DNA from: Rotaria sordida
Taxonomy: Eukaryota > Rotifera > Eurotatoria > Philodinida > Philodinidae
NCBI GenBank assembly: GCA_905250125.1
Contig: CAJNOL010000134.1
Coordinates: 124,001-188,000 of the forward strand
DNA: 64,000 nt
Direction: 5' to 3'
The notes beneath the pieces were generated by a model that was given only the letters and a program-made list of their open reading frames with translations, was not told the origin of the DNA and made no database searches. Position numbers and translations under genes: made by a program. Of the stretch, positions 35,550 to 49,105 are shown in pieces; position 1 is the stretch's first letter; each line of letters begins with the position of its first letter.

Positions 35550-38500
35550 ATGAATACAACAGTAGAAAACATTGATTATAAATATTATATTATAAAACGA
35601 TCGGTTCCAGATAGTTTTGGTACACAATTAACACATGTTTGTCGATTATTTCGTTTTTATTCAAGTGTTATTCTTGTCATTGTTGGTAAATATAACATCT
35701 TATGAATAAATTAATTTTTAATTTTTGATTATTTTTTTGTTTTAATTTTCATTCAGGTATGATTGGTTCTTTACTTTCAATAAAAGTATTTTCATCAACA
35801 AAAATTCGACGAAATTCATCTAATGAATATCTTATTACAAGTAAAGAAAATTTTTGTTTAACAAATCTTTTTTGTTTCTCAAGAGAATCTTTGTTTTATT
35901 TTTTCTAATATATATATAGTGAGTTTTGTTGTGGCTTTATTATTATTTAATTTCTTTTGTGATGAAGTACTTCGATCACTTGTATATGATTTTCATGTTG
36001 ATTTACCATTAAATCTTGTCGATTTATCTAAACCACTTTGCAAATGTAAGTACAATAAATTTGATCTATTAATTCAAGAGATACTTTTCATTCAATGAAT
36101 CAAAATATGTTTAAATCAATCAATGAAATATAATATGATCTTGTTGACATATGATAACATACTCGGTTTGAACTTTGTGTTCAAAGATGATATTGTTGTT
36201 AAAAGAAGATTTGTTACAGAGATTATTAGATAATATAGCGAAGGTCGATTTTTACATTTTCTAATTATTTCTTCCAATTGAATAATGCCTTTTTTTTAAA
36301 CGAAAGTCATGACACGTAAGCAAGAAAATATAGAAATTATCGACATATTTTTCTAAATTTCCTTAGAAAAATTTTCATCGTAATAATATCTTTCTTTTGT
36401 AATTTTTCCTTTTTTTTTTCATTTATATATGTACATAGAAAATGTTTTGTTTTATTTATGAAATTACTAATATTTATAAGTAATGGCACGATTTTTTTTT
36501 TTTGTTAATTAAATAGCTTTTTCAATTCGATATCATTCACAATATTATATCGTTTGCATGTGCGTCATTGATAATCAACAGGAAGTTTTTGATATTTACA
36601 ATTGGTTAAAAAAATTACTGTGCCTTAGATAAACAGGATACTTAATAATGCATTTTACTAGAAAGAAAAAAAAAACGTTTTATGCAAGTATAGATAAATT
36701 AGCGTACACTATATCATACTCTTTTAATAATTAGATTATTAGCTTTTGACTGCAAAAAAAAATAAGTACATATGTTAAATTATAGTTTTTAAAAAATCAT
36801 AATTTAATAAAACCAAAGGAAAAATAAAGAAGTTTTGTTTATTTTTCAAAAATCAACATTTTAAGAAATATATGTGACTATCAACAATCGGAATTTGACC
36901 TTTTATATATGATTCAGTATAGCTTGTCAGATTTTCTTTGTCTCTTTATGATTATTTCTGACCTTTTCATAACGTCACATACAATAGCTGATAGAATGGC
37001 AAATATTCTTCATCATGGGATCTTTTTTTTGTTTGATAATCTCATCTTTTATAAGCATCAGATTATCCGAAATGTATATTATGTGACTTTATATCTTATA
37101 ATATTACTTCTTTTATTTATGTATAAATCAATTTTTATAGCTAAAATCTTTGAAGAAACAAAAAGACAAATGACCTTAATTATTTCAGAAATATTCTTTT
37201 CTGATGATAATCTAGCCTATATACATATTTGTATGTATTTAGCATCACATAACAAAAAGCTTATATTCATATTTCTTATAATAAAGTTTCTCGTTACACT
37301 AATATGCAAACAGTTAATTAGAGAATTTTTCTTGTGTAAAGATAGAATAATTACATATGCTTCAGTAGTTAAAAGAACAGAAATTATATCTTTGAATAAT
37401 ATATATACATATATATATATATATGTATATATGTTCTAATTAGTAAGAGATTTAAGAGAAGAAGGTTAATGGAAATAGTTGCTCTGTCTTTCTGAATATT
37501 TTCTAGTAAAAACAGACAAATTGATATAGGATTTAATGGATTTCAAAATATGACTTGACATCATATAAACAATCTTGCTTCTAATTTGTTAATAAAATAA
37601 CACACAAAATCAATGGAAGGAAAACAATTATCCAGAAACAAATAGATAAATAACAAACTCATCAAAAAGTACTATTCCGATACTTTATAAGCAAGAGATA
37701 TAGAATCAGACGTGATATCATTAAGGAAAACAAGCGAAAATGTCGTACTTTAATTGTGCTCCAAATATATACTAAAGTTATTCTCGAGAAATGCTTTACT
37801 ATTGCAAGTTTACTATGAATATATATTACGAACATATCAGTTTCAATTTATTCTATATAAATATTTTTGATAATAAAGTTCATATACTTCATCGTACTTT
37901 ATTCATACTCAAATCTTGAAATACGATGAACTATTTGAACTTTATTACTAGACAGACTTATATAAAATGACATCAAGCTAATATGCTGTTGACATACGTC
38001 GATATTAGGCATGAAATAGATAAGAGGTTCTAGAGAATTGCTTTGACATACTCTCAAAATACGCTGCAATATGAAAATTTTCCTTTTCCTCTCTTGAATC
38101 TTAGAGAATAGAACCTAGAATTTTGAAAAGAAAAAAATCGTAACCTATTTTATTTCAGATATTTGAATATGGATATCTCTGTTTTCTTGAAAACTAGCAA
38201 ATAAAGATTGATTTTTACTACTAACATAGAATTTCGGTTATATTTAAAATTCAATAGAATATAATAAAAAAAAACAAATTTTTAGATTCATTAATAGAGG
38301 AACAATATTATTAAAAATTAAATTGAAATTTTTATGACTTATAAATTTATTTTCAATCTATTTACGTTCTTAATCTAGAAAAATTTTAAAATACAATTAA
38401 AATCAAATTTTTACGATTTTTCTTTTTTAGCATTGCTTTGTTCGATGCACAAGTACATAAGATATAACAAGATAGATCTAAATCTATTCGAATAATCTAG

Positions 38501-39934
38501 TTCTTAATTTCATTGCAAATATCAGCCTATGAAAAAAAGATCTTCGAACAAATAGCTATGAAATTATATTCGGTCGACACTACAATGTTCGAGATTTGGC
38601 TCGTTCTTAAAATACTCGTTTTCATATTACTAGCTTTGTATCATTCTTTTGTCCATAAATAAAGAGACTGAATAGGTCATTTTGTATTCTATTATTTCTA
38701 TACGTGCACAATGTTGCAAAGCATGTTTCCTCTGACGCTTAAGATCTATAACGAGAACGATCGATAATCCTAATTCGTCTTTTAAGATAATTGACCGCTA
38801 GAACCTCACAATCATATTTCAATATCTTCTTTTGATCTCTATTAGAAAGAATACATCTGAAAACACAGAAGATTTTCATTGGAATAGGATCTCGTATCAT
38901 TTTTGCTAGAAGAAATGAAATCATCAATTTTATTAAAATGTACATTAATAGATTTTAAGAGAGATATACTTAAAATTTTGAAATGCTCATTTATTTTGCC
39001 GCATTCGAGAGTATTGAAATTCTTTGCAAAATAATAAAATATAATCTTTTTGTTTTTGATAGGCTCAACTTATTTTCGTCATACACTACGTTTTGCCGCT
39101 AATTGGATTGTTGTTGCATTTACATTAGAACGTCTTATTGTTGTATATTTTCCTTTACAAACATCAGTCTTATGCAATCCACGTAGTGCTAGACGAATAT
39201 GTTTATTTATATTAATTATTTCATTTTTATTACCAATTTATTCATTTCTTATGTCCGATATAAGTAATGTTGGAAAAACTCATGTATTTGAATGTGATAT
39301 AATGGATAAATATAAAACAATTTATGTTTATTTAACAATTATTTATGGAAATTTAACTTTAACATTTCCTATATTAATTGTTTGTATTGTTAATATATTA
39401 ACTGTTCGACAATTATTACATGCTGGACGTTTACGAAAAAAACAACAACAATTAAGTCAAACAAAAAAAGTTGATAGCGCAAATAATGAATATGTAAATA
39501 TGATTCTTAAAAATCAATTAGAAAATGATAAAGTTACATGGATGCTTGTTGTTATATCAATAACATTTGGTATATTAAATTTTCCATATTTCATTTTTTG
39601 GTTAGTTGTTTGTATAATGCGTGTACGTGGTCAAACTCCATCAGCATATATCATATCAGGAAAAATGATTGCAGAAGTTTTGTATTTACTTAATTATAGT
39701 TTAAATTTTTTTCTTTATGTTATATCAAGACGAACTTTTCGTAAAGTTTTAATCGAAAAAATGCGATGGCGTTGTGATTGCTTTGAACAATGGCGTTTAA
39801 ATGAAATGCGTCTCGATGCTGCATTACGTTCTCAACAAACATCAAGAGAAATAAATCCACAAAATGGAAATGGAAATGGAAGTACAAATATACCACATAG
39901 TGATGTGCATTTACTTGATAACTTATCTCGGTAG
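35550..39934 (+). CDS. rhodopsin-class G-protein-coupled receptor, probably peptide receptor
   Basis: Four exons, 35550-35685, 35757-35840, 35920-36045 and 39063-39934, joined in frame, give 405 residues. Exons 1-3 encode the N-terminus, helix 1 (SSVILVIVGMIGSLLSIKVF) and helix 2; exon 4 encodes helices 3 to 7. At the end of helix 3 the DRY position reads ERL (138-140). Helix 6 keeps its proline (ILNFPYFIFW) but lacks the usual CWxP tryptophan. Helix 7 has NYSLNFFLY in place of NPxxY, with N330 and Y334 conserved. Basic residues follow as helix 8 (RRTFRKVLIEKMRWRCDC). Such variants are common in FMRFamide- and other neuropeptide-receptor-like families of invertebrates; the ligand cannot be told. 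Expected in the plasma membrane, signalling through G proteins. The third intron is unusually long, 3.0 kb. Confidence 0.9.
36909..37439 (+). other. 176-residue open frame inside the GPCR intron
   Basis: An ATG-initiated frame of 176 codons in the 3-kb third intron, on the same strand as the receptor. The translation is hydrophobic and Ile/Phe/Leu-rich, with several possible membrane stretches (YVTLYLIILLLLFMY; KLIFIFLIIKFLVTLI). It ends in a (TA)n tract. Such a length without a stop is unlikely in DNA this AT-rich. However, its arginine codons are mostly AGA, unlike the CGT/CGA of confident genes here, and no family is recognised. It is kept as an open question, not as a gene. Confidence 0.2.
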
Positions 39935-40983
39935 CGCTACTATTATTTCTTCTATAAACATTGTTGATATTGAAATTATTCAGCAAATTCTCTCACAGCA
40001 ATTGAAATATTATTTTAAAAAAACACAATTGACGTCCTAATTCATTACATCATTGAGTAATATTACAAATAATAATAAATGGTGAGCAGTTAATTAAGAC
40101 TAACAAGGACACAGAAAATTGTTTGATAACATCTGGAAAAACAACTGAAACGCATCTTTGTCAATATACAAATACTATTTGAATGATAGACTCTATTATG
40201 TGATGATGAATGCTTACTTTTATTTGTTCATTCTGATGTATATGTAATTAATCTAAGTGTGCTCCCATTATGTTTACAATTTTTTTTTGCTTTTTTTTTT
40301 AATATATTGATTAGGTAGTGGTTCTTTTTTGGTTTCGTAAATACCAATTTTTCAATGCCAGTTTACTAATTACTGACGATATTATTACGAATGTCTACTG
40401 ACATATACAGTAAAATATATCGTCCGTAATATCTGTAAAATGTAAACATTTGGATCAAAAGAGCAAAGAAATCAATTTGCTAGATTTACTACTTTTCTAT
40501 ATGGAATTCTTAATTCTATGAGAGAAAAAAATGATTAATTTGTTTATTTAACAACTTAAAAAGAAGAAAAAAAACAATTTCTTTTTAGTTGATTATTTCA
40601 ATTAAATAAGACAGATATATTCTGTTCAATGACATAATTTATCTTCTGACAAGTAGAACATATATAAATAAGTTGTTAGTATTCGTAAAAGAAAATAAGA
40701 ATCGACAAGCAAGAAATTGAATACATATTCGTCAATGTTAATTTGTTAATGCTTCATTGAACATCAATGTCAGACAATCTGTATTTAGTTTTATATTCAT
40801 TCATTTCTTGTTACAAAAGAAAAATATATATATATATATATATATCTTCCTTATTCCAAAGAGCTAATATAATAACAATAAATGTATATTTTCAATAATC
40901 ATATTACTAATCCTTATTTCATAGAATCAACATAAATCAAATTAGAAAATGCTTTGTCTACAATGAAAAAATAGTTTATATTG

Positions 40984-41322
40984 ATGGATATTAGAGTTCG
41001 ACGATTTCAGAAAAATCTGAAATCAAGAATCGAACCAGAATCGTTCGATCATAAGATAGATAGAAAAATTCTCAAAATTTATGTCGATAAATCTTCTTTT
41101 TTTCATTCTTGAGATTAAAGATTTCAATATATATATGTGTAATATTGTTTTATTTAAGTGCTGAAATATGTGGCGTCTTTAATTAACAGTTTCAGTTTCA
41201 TGTGATGTTTTGAGAACGAACCGGAAACGCTTTTTTTTCTTATTGTTAGTAATCGGAACCGGAGCTGAAACCACAGTTCCTGTTCCGAGTAATTTATGGA
41301 ACCGCTAAGCTCTAATGGATGT
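40984..41322. mobile_element. hAT-like MITE, about 323 bp
   Basis: The element spans 40992-41314. It is flanked by ATGGATAT (40984-40991) and ATGGATGT (41315-41322), an 8-bp duplication with one mismatch. Both ends start TAGAG: TAGAGTTCGACGATTTC at the left and, reverse-complemented, TAGAGCTTAGCGGTTCC at the right. TAGAG ends and 8-bp duplications are typical of hAT elements. A perfect hairpin, GATTTCAGA and TCTGAAATC around AAAA, lies at 41003-41024. The interior is richer in CCGGAACCG-type sequence than its surroundings and encodes nothing recognisable. Confidence 0.65.
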
Positions 41323-41352
41323 AGATGAAGACCAGACTGACATCTACATCCA
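41316..41352. repeat. perfect 12-bp hairpin beside the MITE
   Basis: TGGATGTAGATG (41316-41327) and CATCTACATCCA (41341-41352) are exact inverted copies around a 13-base loop. The left arm overlaps the right target-site copy of the MITE. Confidence 0.7.
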
Positions 41353-41852
41353 AGCTGGTTTCCAATATCCGGATTCATAAGAAAAACACTTTGAAATCCG
41401 AATCATCTAATAAAGTTGCAATTCATTCATATATACATAAGTAACAGAACGAACATGACACAGCAAGAATATTTTAGTCATTCCATTTTGACAATGTCTT
41501 ATTGCGAATCACTATTTTGTTTTTGTTTTTCTGTTCACTACTTATATTCGAAATATGTTAAATTATATTTCCTGATTTTATATTTAAGAGTCAAATGAAA
41601 TAAATTCAATAGGAGATTTATTAATAAATATTTTCAAAAGTCACCGATTGCTTACAGATTTATCTTTAGTAAAATTTTACGACAACAGATTATTTTATCT
41701 ACCTGAATGATATAATCTTTGTTTTTTTTTTCAACCACGCGCGATTAATTTTATTCATATTAAGATGAATTTTATTTTATTGGTTTTTTGGAATTTTTTT
41801 TTCAATCTATTCTGGCTTATTTATCAAAAAAATCTTTTTTCGATTCTTATAG

Positions 41853-44317
41853 CGATGAATATTCATCTCCTACAGAATCGGCTTTTTTTACTTCATCAAT
41901 CGTTTCATCCAAACAACAACATAATAAAAAAATGTCGACAAAAAGGTAAAGCAAAAAAAAAGATGAATAATAATCACGAGTTTAATCTTTATCTATAAAC
42001 AAAAAAAAATTAATTATAGTCAAACGAATTATTCAAATAATACAGTGAACAAATCATTCAAGAAAAAATTATTTAAGTAAACATAACACATTGTAGAATA
42101 AAAAACAAAGAAAAGAGGAATATTTATTTCATAGAGAAAATTTGATTGATACAAAAATTAATCAAAAGACTTTATCATTTTATTTATTACCACAAAAATT
42201 AACAAATAATTTGAATGCAATTCAATCAACACCTACTACGAAATCCATTGATTTCGAGTCAAATAATAAATTATTACTTGATACTAATGCACAACCATCA
42301 AATTTAACTTTAATCGAGTATATAAATTCATTTATTTCATCAAAATATTAAAAAAATTTTATTTTTAGACAAAAAAATATTCCATTCTATATCGATAATT
42401 CAGTGAATATCGAACCAAATCATAATGATTCTAAATCAATTATAAAAAGTTCTTATCGAATTCCTAGTCCGACAATTCTTCTACCCGAAGAATTTTCCAC
42501 ATCATCAAAAACTATTACAAATAGTAATATGATTATTAATAAAATTCAACGATCGACACTAATTGATAGTAATCGAAATTTGTAAATGAATTTTTTTCTC
42601 ATAACTAAAACAAAACAATAGAAATATTTTTTTGCTTTTGTTTTTGCAATAACATTATTTAGATTATTATTTAGTCAACCAAATATATTTCATTTAAATA
42701 TTCATTCAATTGATAACACAGAAGAATTTATATCAAATTCTAATAAAATTTCAACATCAAGTATAAATAGTTTGAGTTCTATTCAAGCATTATCATCACC
42801 ACAACTTTCATTATCTCCTCAACAATTACCAACATTTCATTTTGAACGATCGAATATGCATAAGAAAGGTCAAGATAGTATTTTATCAGTTCAACAAATT
42901 TTTCCTATGAAAAAATCATCTGTAAAACTACCTGGACTTATTGATAAAACAATACATTCAAATACATATAGTCCTAGTCCAACAATATCATGTATGTAGA
43001 ATCAATTACTCATAGCTCATGAAAGAAATCCTCTAACTGACAAAATCACTTTTGAATCGAGACTATGCGTATCACGTAAACTCTAATGAATGTCTTGAAA
43101 AAAAGTTCGAGCTCTTAGATTATCGTTGTATAGATACTGTATTTTTTGAGCGATTATTTTCTAAGTCAATGTGTAGTGGTCCATCTACCTCAGGAAAATT
43201 CATGTTTGAATTTCGAATTTAATACTTTGTACAGAAAGAGATCTTAACAAGAATAATTTCTGATCAAAATTTCAAATCTTTTCGTTGTTCCTATCGGAAG
43301 ATATGTCTTTTACATTACTCATAGATACCGACAGATTGAATATTTTTATTTTGGGATAAGAGGAAATCAAAAGATACTTTTTATTTTTTTTTTATTAGTT
43401 CATTTTTTGAGCAAAAAAAAAACAAATGATGATCACACTCTGCACTTTAATTTGAATTTTTTTGTTAAATAATTATTTCAAAAAAATATTAAATATATTA
43501 TAGTATCACAAATGTCAAATGATATTGTGAATGATTTTCATAGTAATCCAATGTCAAATATTTCTCCAGATTTTGAATCATCACCATTTCATTTATTTCG
43601 TAAGAAAATAGATAATGAAAATATTCAATTTGAATTTGCTCGTGAAAATTCATCATTTGAAACTTCATCTCAAACAAGAATACATCATGAAATAAAACAT
43701 GTATGTAAGAAAAAGAATTTAATTACTTAATTATGCAAAAAAATAAAAAATAAACACTCATTTATATCTTAGAAACCAGAATCATTATGGAAAACAAAAT
43801 TAACATTAAAAACTTTACTTTCAATGGCTAATAGAGATCAAGCTCAAGCATTAAAAGATAAAAAACCTATTGATTATCATATGTTTCTTAGTAATAAATT
43901 AAATAAAAATTCTTTTTTTCAATATAATGATCATATTGATACAAAATTTACTGCTAATAATAAACATACAATTATACAACAATTTAATGAACAAGATTAT
44001 CAAGAAACTCGAGTAGATAAATTAAATTAAAACATATATCTTTTTATATCGATTTTTTTGTTTCAAAGAAATTATATAAACGTTTATTGAATACAATGAT
44101 ATTACGCAAACCAATAAATATTAAACAACCTAAATCTATAACGTCAATCAAACAGATAAAAACAAAATATAAGAATAAAATACAATCATCAAATATAGGT
44201 CAAGAAAATGTTCTTTTATCCTCTAATGATTCTATTCAATATTTAACAAATAATGAATATGAAAAACCTATACTTATTACTTATCAAGCAGTACCAGTGT
44301 CAAAATTCAATAAATGA
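41853..44317 (+). CDS. unrecognised Ser/Asn-rich protein, 5' end not found
   Basis: Seven exons, 41853-41945, 42135-42317, 42369-42581, 42663-42991, 43504-43700, 43773-44012 and 44069-44317, join in a single frame through GT-AG sites and give about 500 residues. Intron lengths are 51-81 bases except for introns 1 (189) and 4 (512). The first listed exon begins at an acceptor (TTATAG) and reads SDEYSSPTESAFFTSSIVSS, so at least one earlier exon is missing; the first in-frame ATG is at 41932. The protein is rich in Ser, Asn, Ile and Lys, with SP-type motifs (SSPQLSLSPQQLP; SYRIPSPTILLP; YSPSPTIS) and a basic C-terminal part (RKPINIKQPKSITSIKQIK). No membrane span, signal or known domain is seen. 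It is probably a largely disordered intracellular protein. The repeated SP motifs could be phosphorylation sites, but this is inference. Confidence 0.7.
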
Positions 44318-44498
44318 ACATTTTTCGATAGTTATTTTTTTTTTGTCTGTCTTGTCTTTTCATATTAATCTCCCTTTTCATTCTCATTCTTAAATACGAC
44401 GTGACTTTGATAAGTTACTATTAATACGAATAAATATAATAGGTTATTTTACACAAAAGAAAAAAAGAAACTAGGCTTGGTCGACATTATTATTTACA

Positions 44499-44723
44499 AT
44501 GAATAACAATACAAATAATAATGTTAGTCGAAGTAAAGAAATTGAAGAAAAAATAACTTCACTTAATGAAAGTTTTCATGCAACAACTGATTCAGTCAAT
44601 AGACTTCAACAAACTTGTGCAAATTTATTATTGGATAATACAAAACATTATCAATTAGATGTATTAAATCGTCTTGATGGTATTGATAAAAGACTTGAAA
44701 ATTTCAATAATGATAGTATATAA
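44499..44723 (+). CDS. small coiled-coil protein
   Basis: A 74-residue single-exon frame, ATG at 44499 and TAA at 44721-44723, followed at once by AATAAA motifs. After an Asn-rich start it has a heptad pattern through most of its length: EIEEKITSLNESFHATTDSV, then LQQTCANLLL and LDVLNRLDGIDKRLENF. The last segment recalls the RIDDMSSRIDDLEK part of HSBP1 and the helices of small BLOC/BORC-type subunits, but the match is too short to name it. Codon use is gene-like. It lies 181 bases after the preceding gene on the same strand and could have its own promoter. Confidence 0.5.
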   Translation: MNNNTNNNVSRSKEIEEKITSLNESFHATTDSVNRLQQTCANLLLDNTKHYQLDVLNRLDGIDKRLENFNNDSI

Positions 44724-47025
44724 TTACAATAAAAAATAAAACATTTTAAAAATCATTTTTCTTTTTGCGCATGCTCTATGTTTTTTTGTCTTATTCAATT
44801 GAAATAAATATTTGATTAACCAAAAAAAAAAATATTGTTTTATAGGCGAGATCTTTTTATATTGCACAATGTAAATATTCTGTATTATTCTTTCTTACTA
44901 TCATATTTAATACGTGCCTACAGAAAGATTCGATAATCATAAAATTCTTTAAGTGAATCTATCTTTTTTCGAATAGGTTTATGACAAATGAAACCATCTT
45001 ATATCTACTCCTAAAGCAATAATTTCCAAAGACTGTGCTGTAACAGACTTAATCTTGTCTTAAGATATCAAATCATAGGCTTGTTCATTTTAATAGTTGA
45101 TAAGTTAAAAGAGATGAACTAATTTTAGATTAAAATTTTTCTTTCTAGGAAAACATTACAATAACAAGTAAAGATCTAGATGATTTAGAATTTGAAACTA
45201 CACAATTACAATAATATTTATTAAAAAGAAACATGACATATTATCTTTTGTTGACATCTAAATCATTTGACATGTTTGTATTAAAATAATAATAAAAAAG
45301 AAAAACATGATAATCATCAATGTTTAAGAAATTTCTCTCTCGCTCTCTTAAATATATCATTCGATTAAGTATTATTAGTTGTGAAGTTATTTTCATATCA
45401 TGACTTTTAGGACATCATATATATATATATCGAGAAAAGAATAGATTATTGCACGAAAATCAAACGAATTATGCTTATATGAGACATAAGAATGCATTTG
45501 TAATGTATCTCGACGATGTACAATAGAAACACTTACTCACGAAAAAGTACATAGATACAAGCCAAAAAAAAAAGGAAACTATGCCTAAAGGATATTTTCT
45601 TCAATATCTACAAATTCACATATTAAATTTTCAAACTTCTGACGGTGTTTAATTGTAAATTATTTTTTTTCTTCTAACGTCAAATTTTCTGTATGTAATC
45701 AATACTATATAACGTAAGCGTCCTCTATTTTGATTTGATTATTTTGTCAATGCTATTTTAGTTAATCACTCCATCCATTCATCATCAATGATTTTTGTTC
45801 ATTGACACATTTTTACATCATGATTGTCTGCCTTTTTTTTTTCAAACTAGCAATGACAAGTGAAAGTGTTCTTCATCTCCAACAGGTATGGGAGTCATTT
45901 GGGAACAAATACTGATCCGTTATCATTATAAGTATCATCTTATAAAGACGACGAATAGACACAGCAGGTATCCAAGTGTTAACAACGATCATCTCTCTTG
46001 TTATTGATGCAATCAAATTGTCAAGTCAAATGATTTTACATACATACATGTGTATGTATACACTCCTCCATCGTAATATAGCAGTCCCTCTAGGCATAGT
46101 TGTGTCTACGATCATCATCGATTGCCATATAATTTTATATGAAAAAAAAAACCTATGCTGTTACAGTTCGTTAACTATATGTTGTTGTTGTGTACACTCT
46201 AATTAGCAATGAAAAAGAACGAAAAATGCAAAAAAATGAAATTAATTTGACATTTAGACGAACAAAACAGGATTTTTCTATGTACAGGTATGATGATAGC
46301 GGCAAGTTTGCATTCACGTTGAGACATCGATCAGTCAAATACACGTACAGGTAACATGATTAAATGGTTAGATACTCTTTTATGAAGGAGAAAAACGAAC
46401 GGAAGCATTCATCATCTTTTTTTTTGATAAATATCGTGCCGTTAATATGTTATCGATACCTCTGGTTACATACAGTCATTAGTAAGATATTTGATGTGTG
46501 CATTCAACCATATTTAGTTAAAAGATAGAATAACTAGTAAGTAGATTATAACATAATACAAACAAATATATTGATTGCTTATTTTTCTATTCAATCACTA
46601 TGTATATTTTTCGATAAGTTACATCATGCCAAGCAGTTTTGTGATTTATTGAAAAATGACGAACATTTATTTCTTTTTCTATTTCTTTTTTTTTTTGTTT
46701 TTGTTTATTATAATGTGTGAAATATAAAACGTGAAAATATCTCTTCATAGTTCTTGACACATTCAATGTATCATCCTTTTTGGACAAAAGTTTATTTGAT
46801 GTTTTTATTCAATTAATTGTACAGAAGAAAAAATTCTCCTTCGTCTTCTTCCTCTTTTTTTTTTCGAGTAAGTTTGATAAGTCAATGTTATCTCTAAAAT
46901 GAATCAAAAATGAACTTCAAAAGAACATCTATTTATGTGTTCACTATTCTTAGACAAAAAATTGATTGGTTAGGAAAAGTAAGGGAAAAAAAAAGAAGCA
47001 TATCGAGAGAGAGAGAGAGAGAAAA
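44724..47025. other. gene-free spacer with one orphan exon-like segment
   Basis: No full gene seen. A segment at 45149-45214 starts after a good acceptor (TTTCTAG) and reads ENITITSKDLDDLEFETTQL before a stop, with gene-like codons. I could not join it in frame to the coiled-coil ORF upstream. The stretch 45850-46360 has several CAG/GT junction-like sites and might hold non-coding leader exons of OVO; this is unproven. Confidence 0.4.
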
Positions 47026-47297
47026 ATGGGATTAATGATCAAGTCGCATCATTATCACATTCAACTTTTAAAAATGTTGAATATAGATGAAAATTTCAAT
47101 CCATTACAAAAGCATCAAAGGTAAAAAGTATCCTGCTGAAAACTTCTGTTCATATTCACATATATTACAGAAACGAACAAAATAAAAACTTCTCTTCATT
47201 TTTTCACACATAAATTATTAGCTTAATCTTGCATTTTGTTTTTTTTTTTTTTTATATATAAATTTCTACTTCACACTTATTTATTCATTTTAGCAAT

Positions 47298-49105
<1,808 letters not shown>

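Larger units (their letters stand above)
39935..41852. other. spacer containing a hAT-like MITE
   Basis: 3' flank of the receptor gene, a (TA)n run at about 40827-40846, then the MITE at 40984-41322 and a hairpin at 41316-41352, each listed separately. The 5' exons of the next gene should lie between 41353 and 41852, but I could not place them. Confidence 0.5.

Noticed and set aside
41154-41378. 74-codon minus-strand frame
   Set aside because: Lies almost wholly within the hAT-like MITE and shows no protein similarity.
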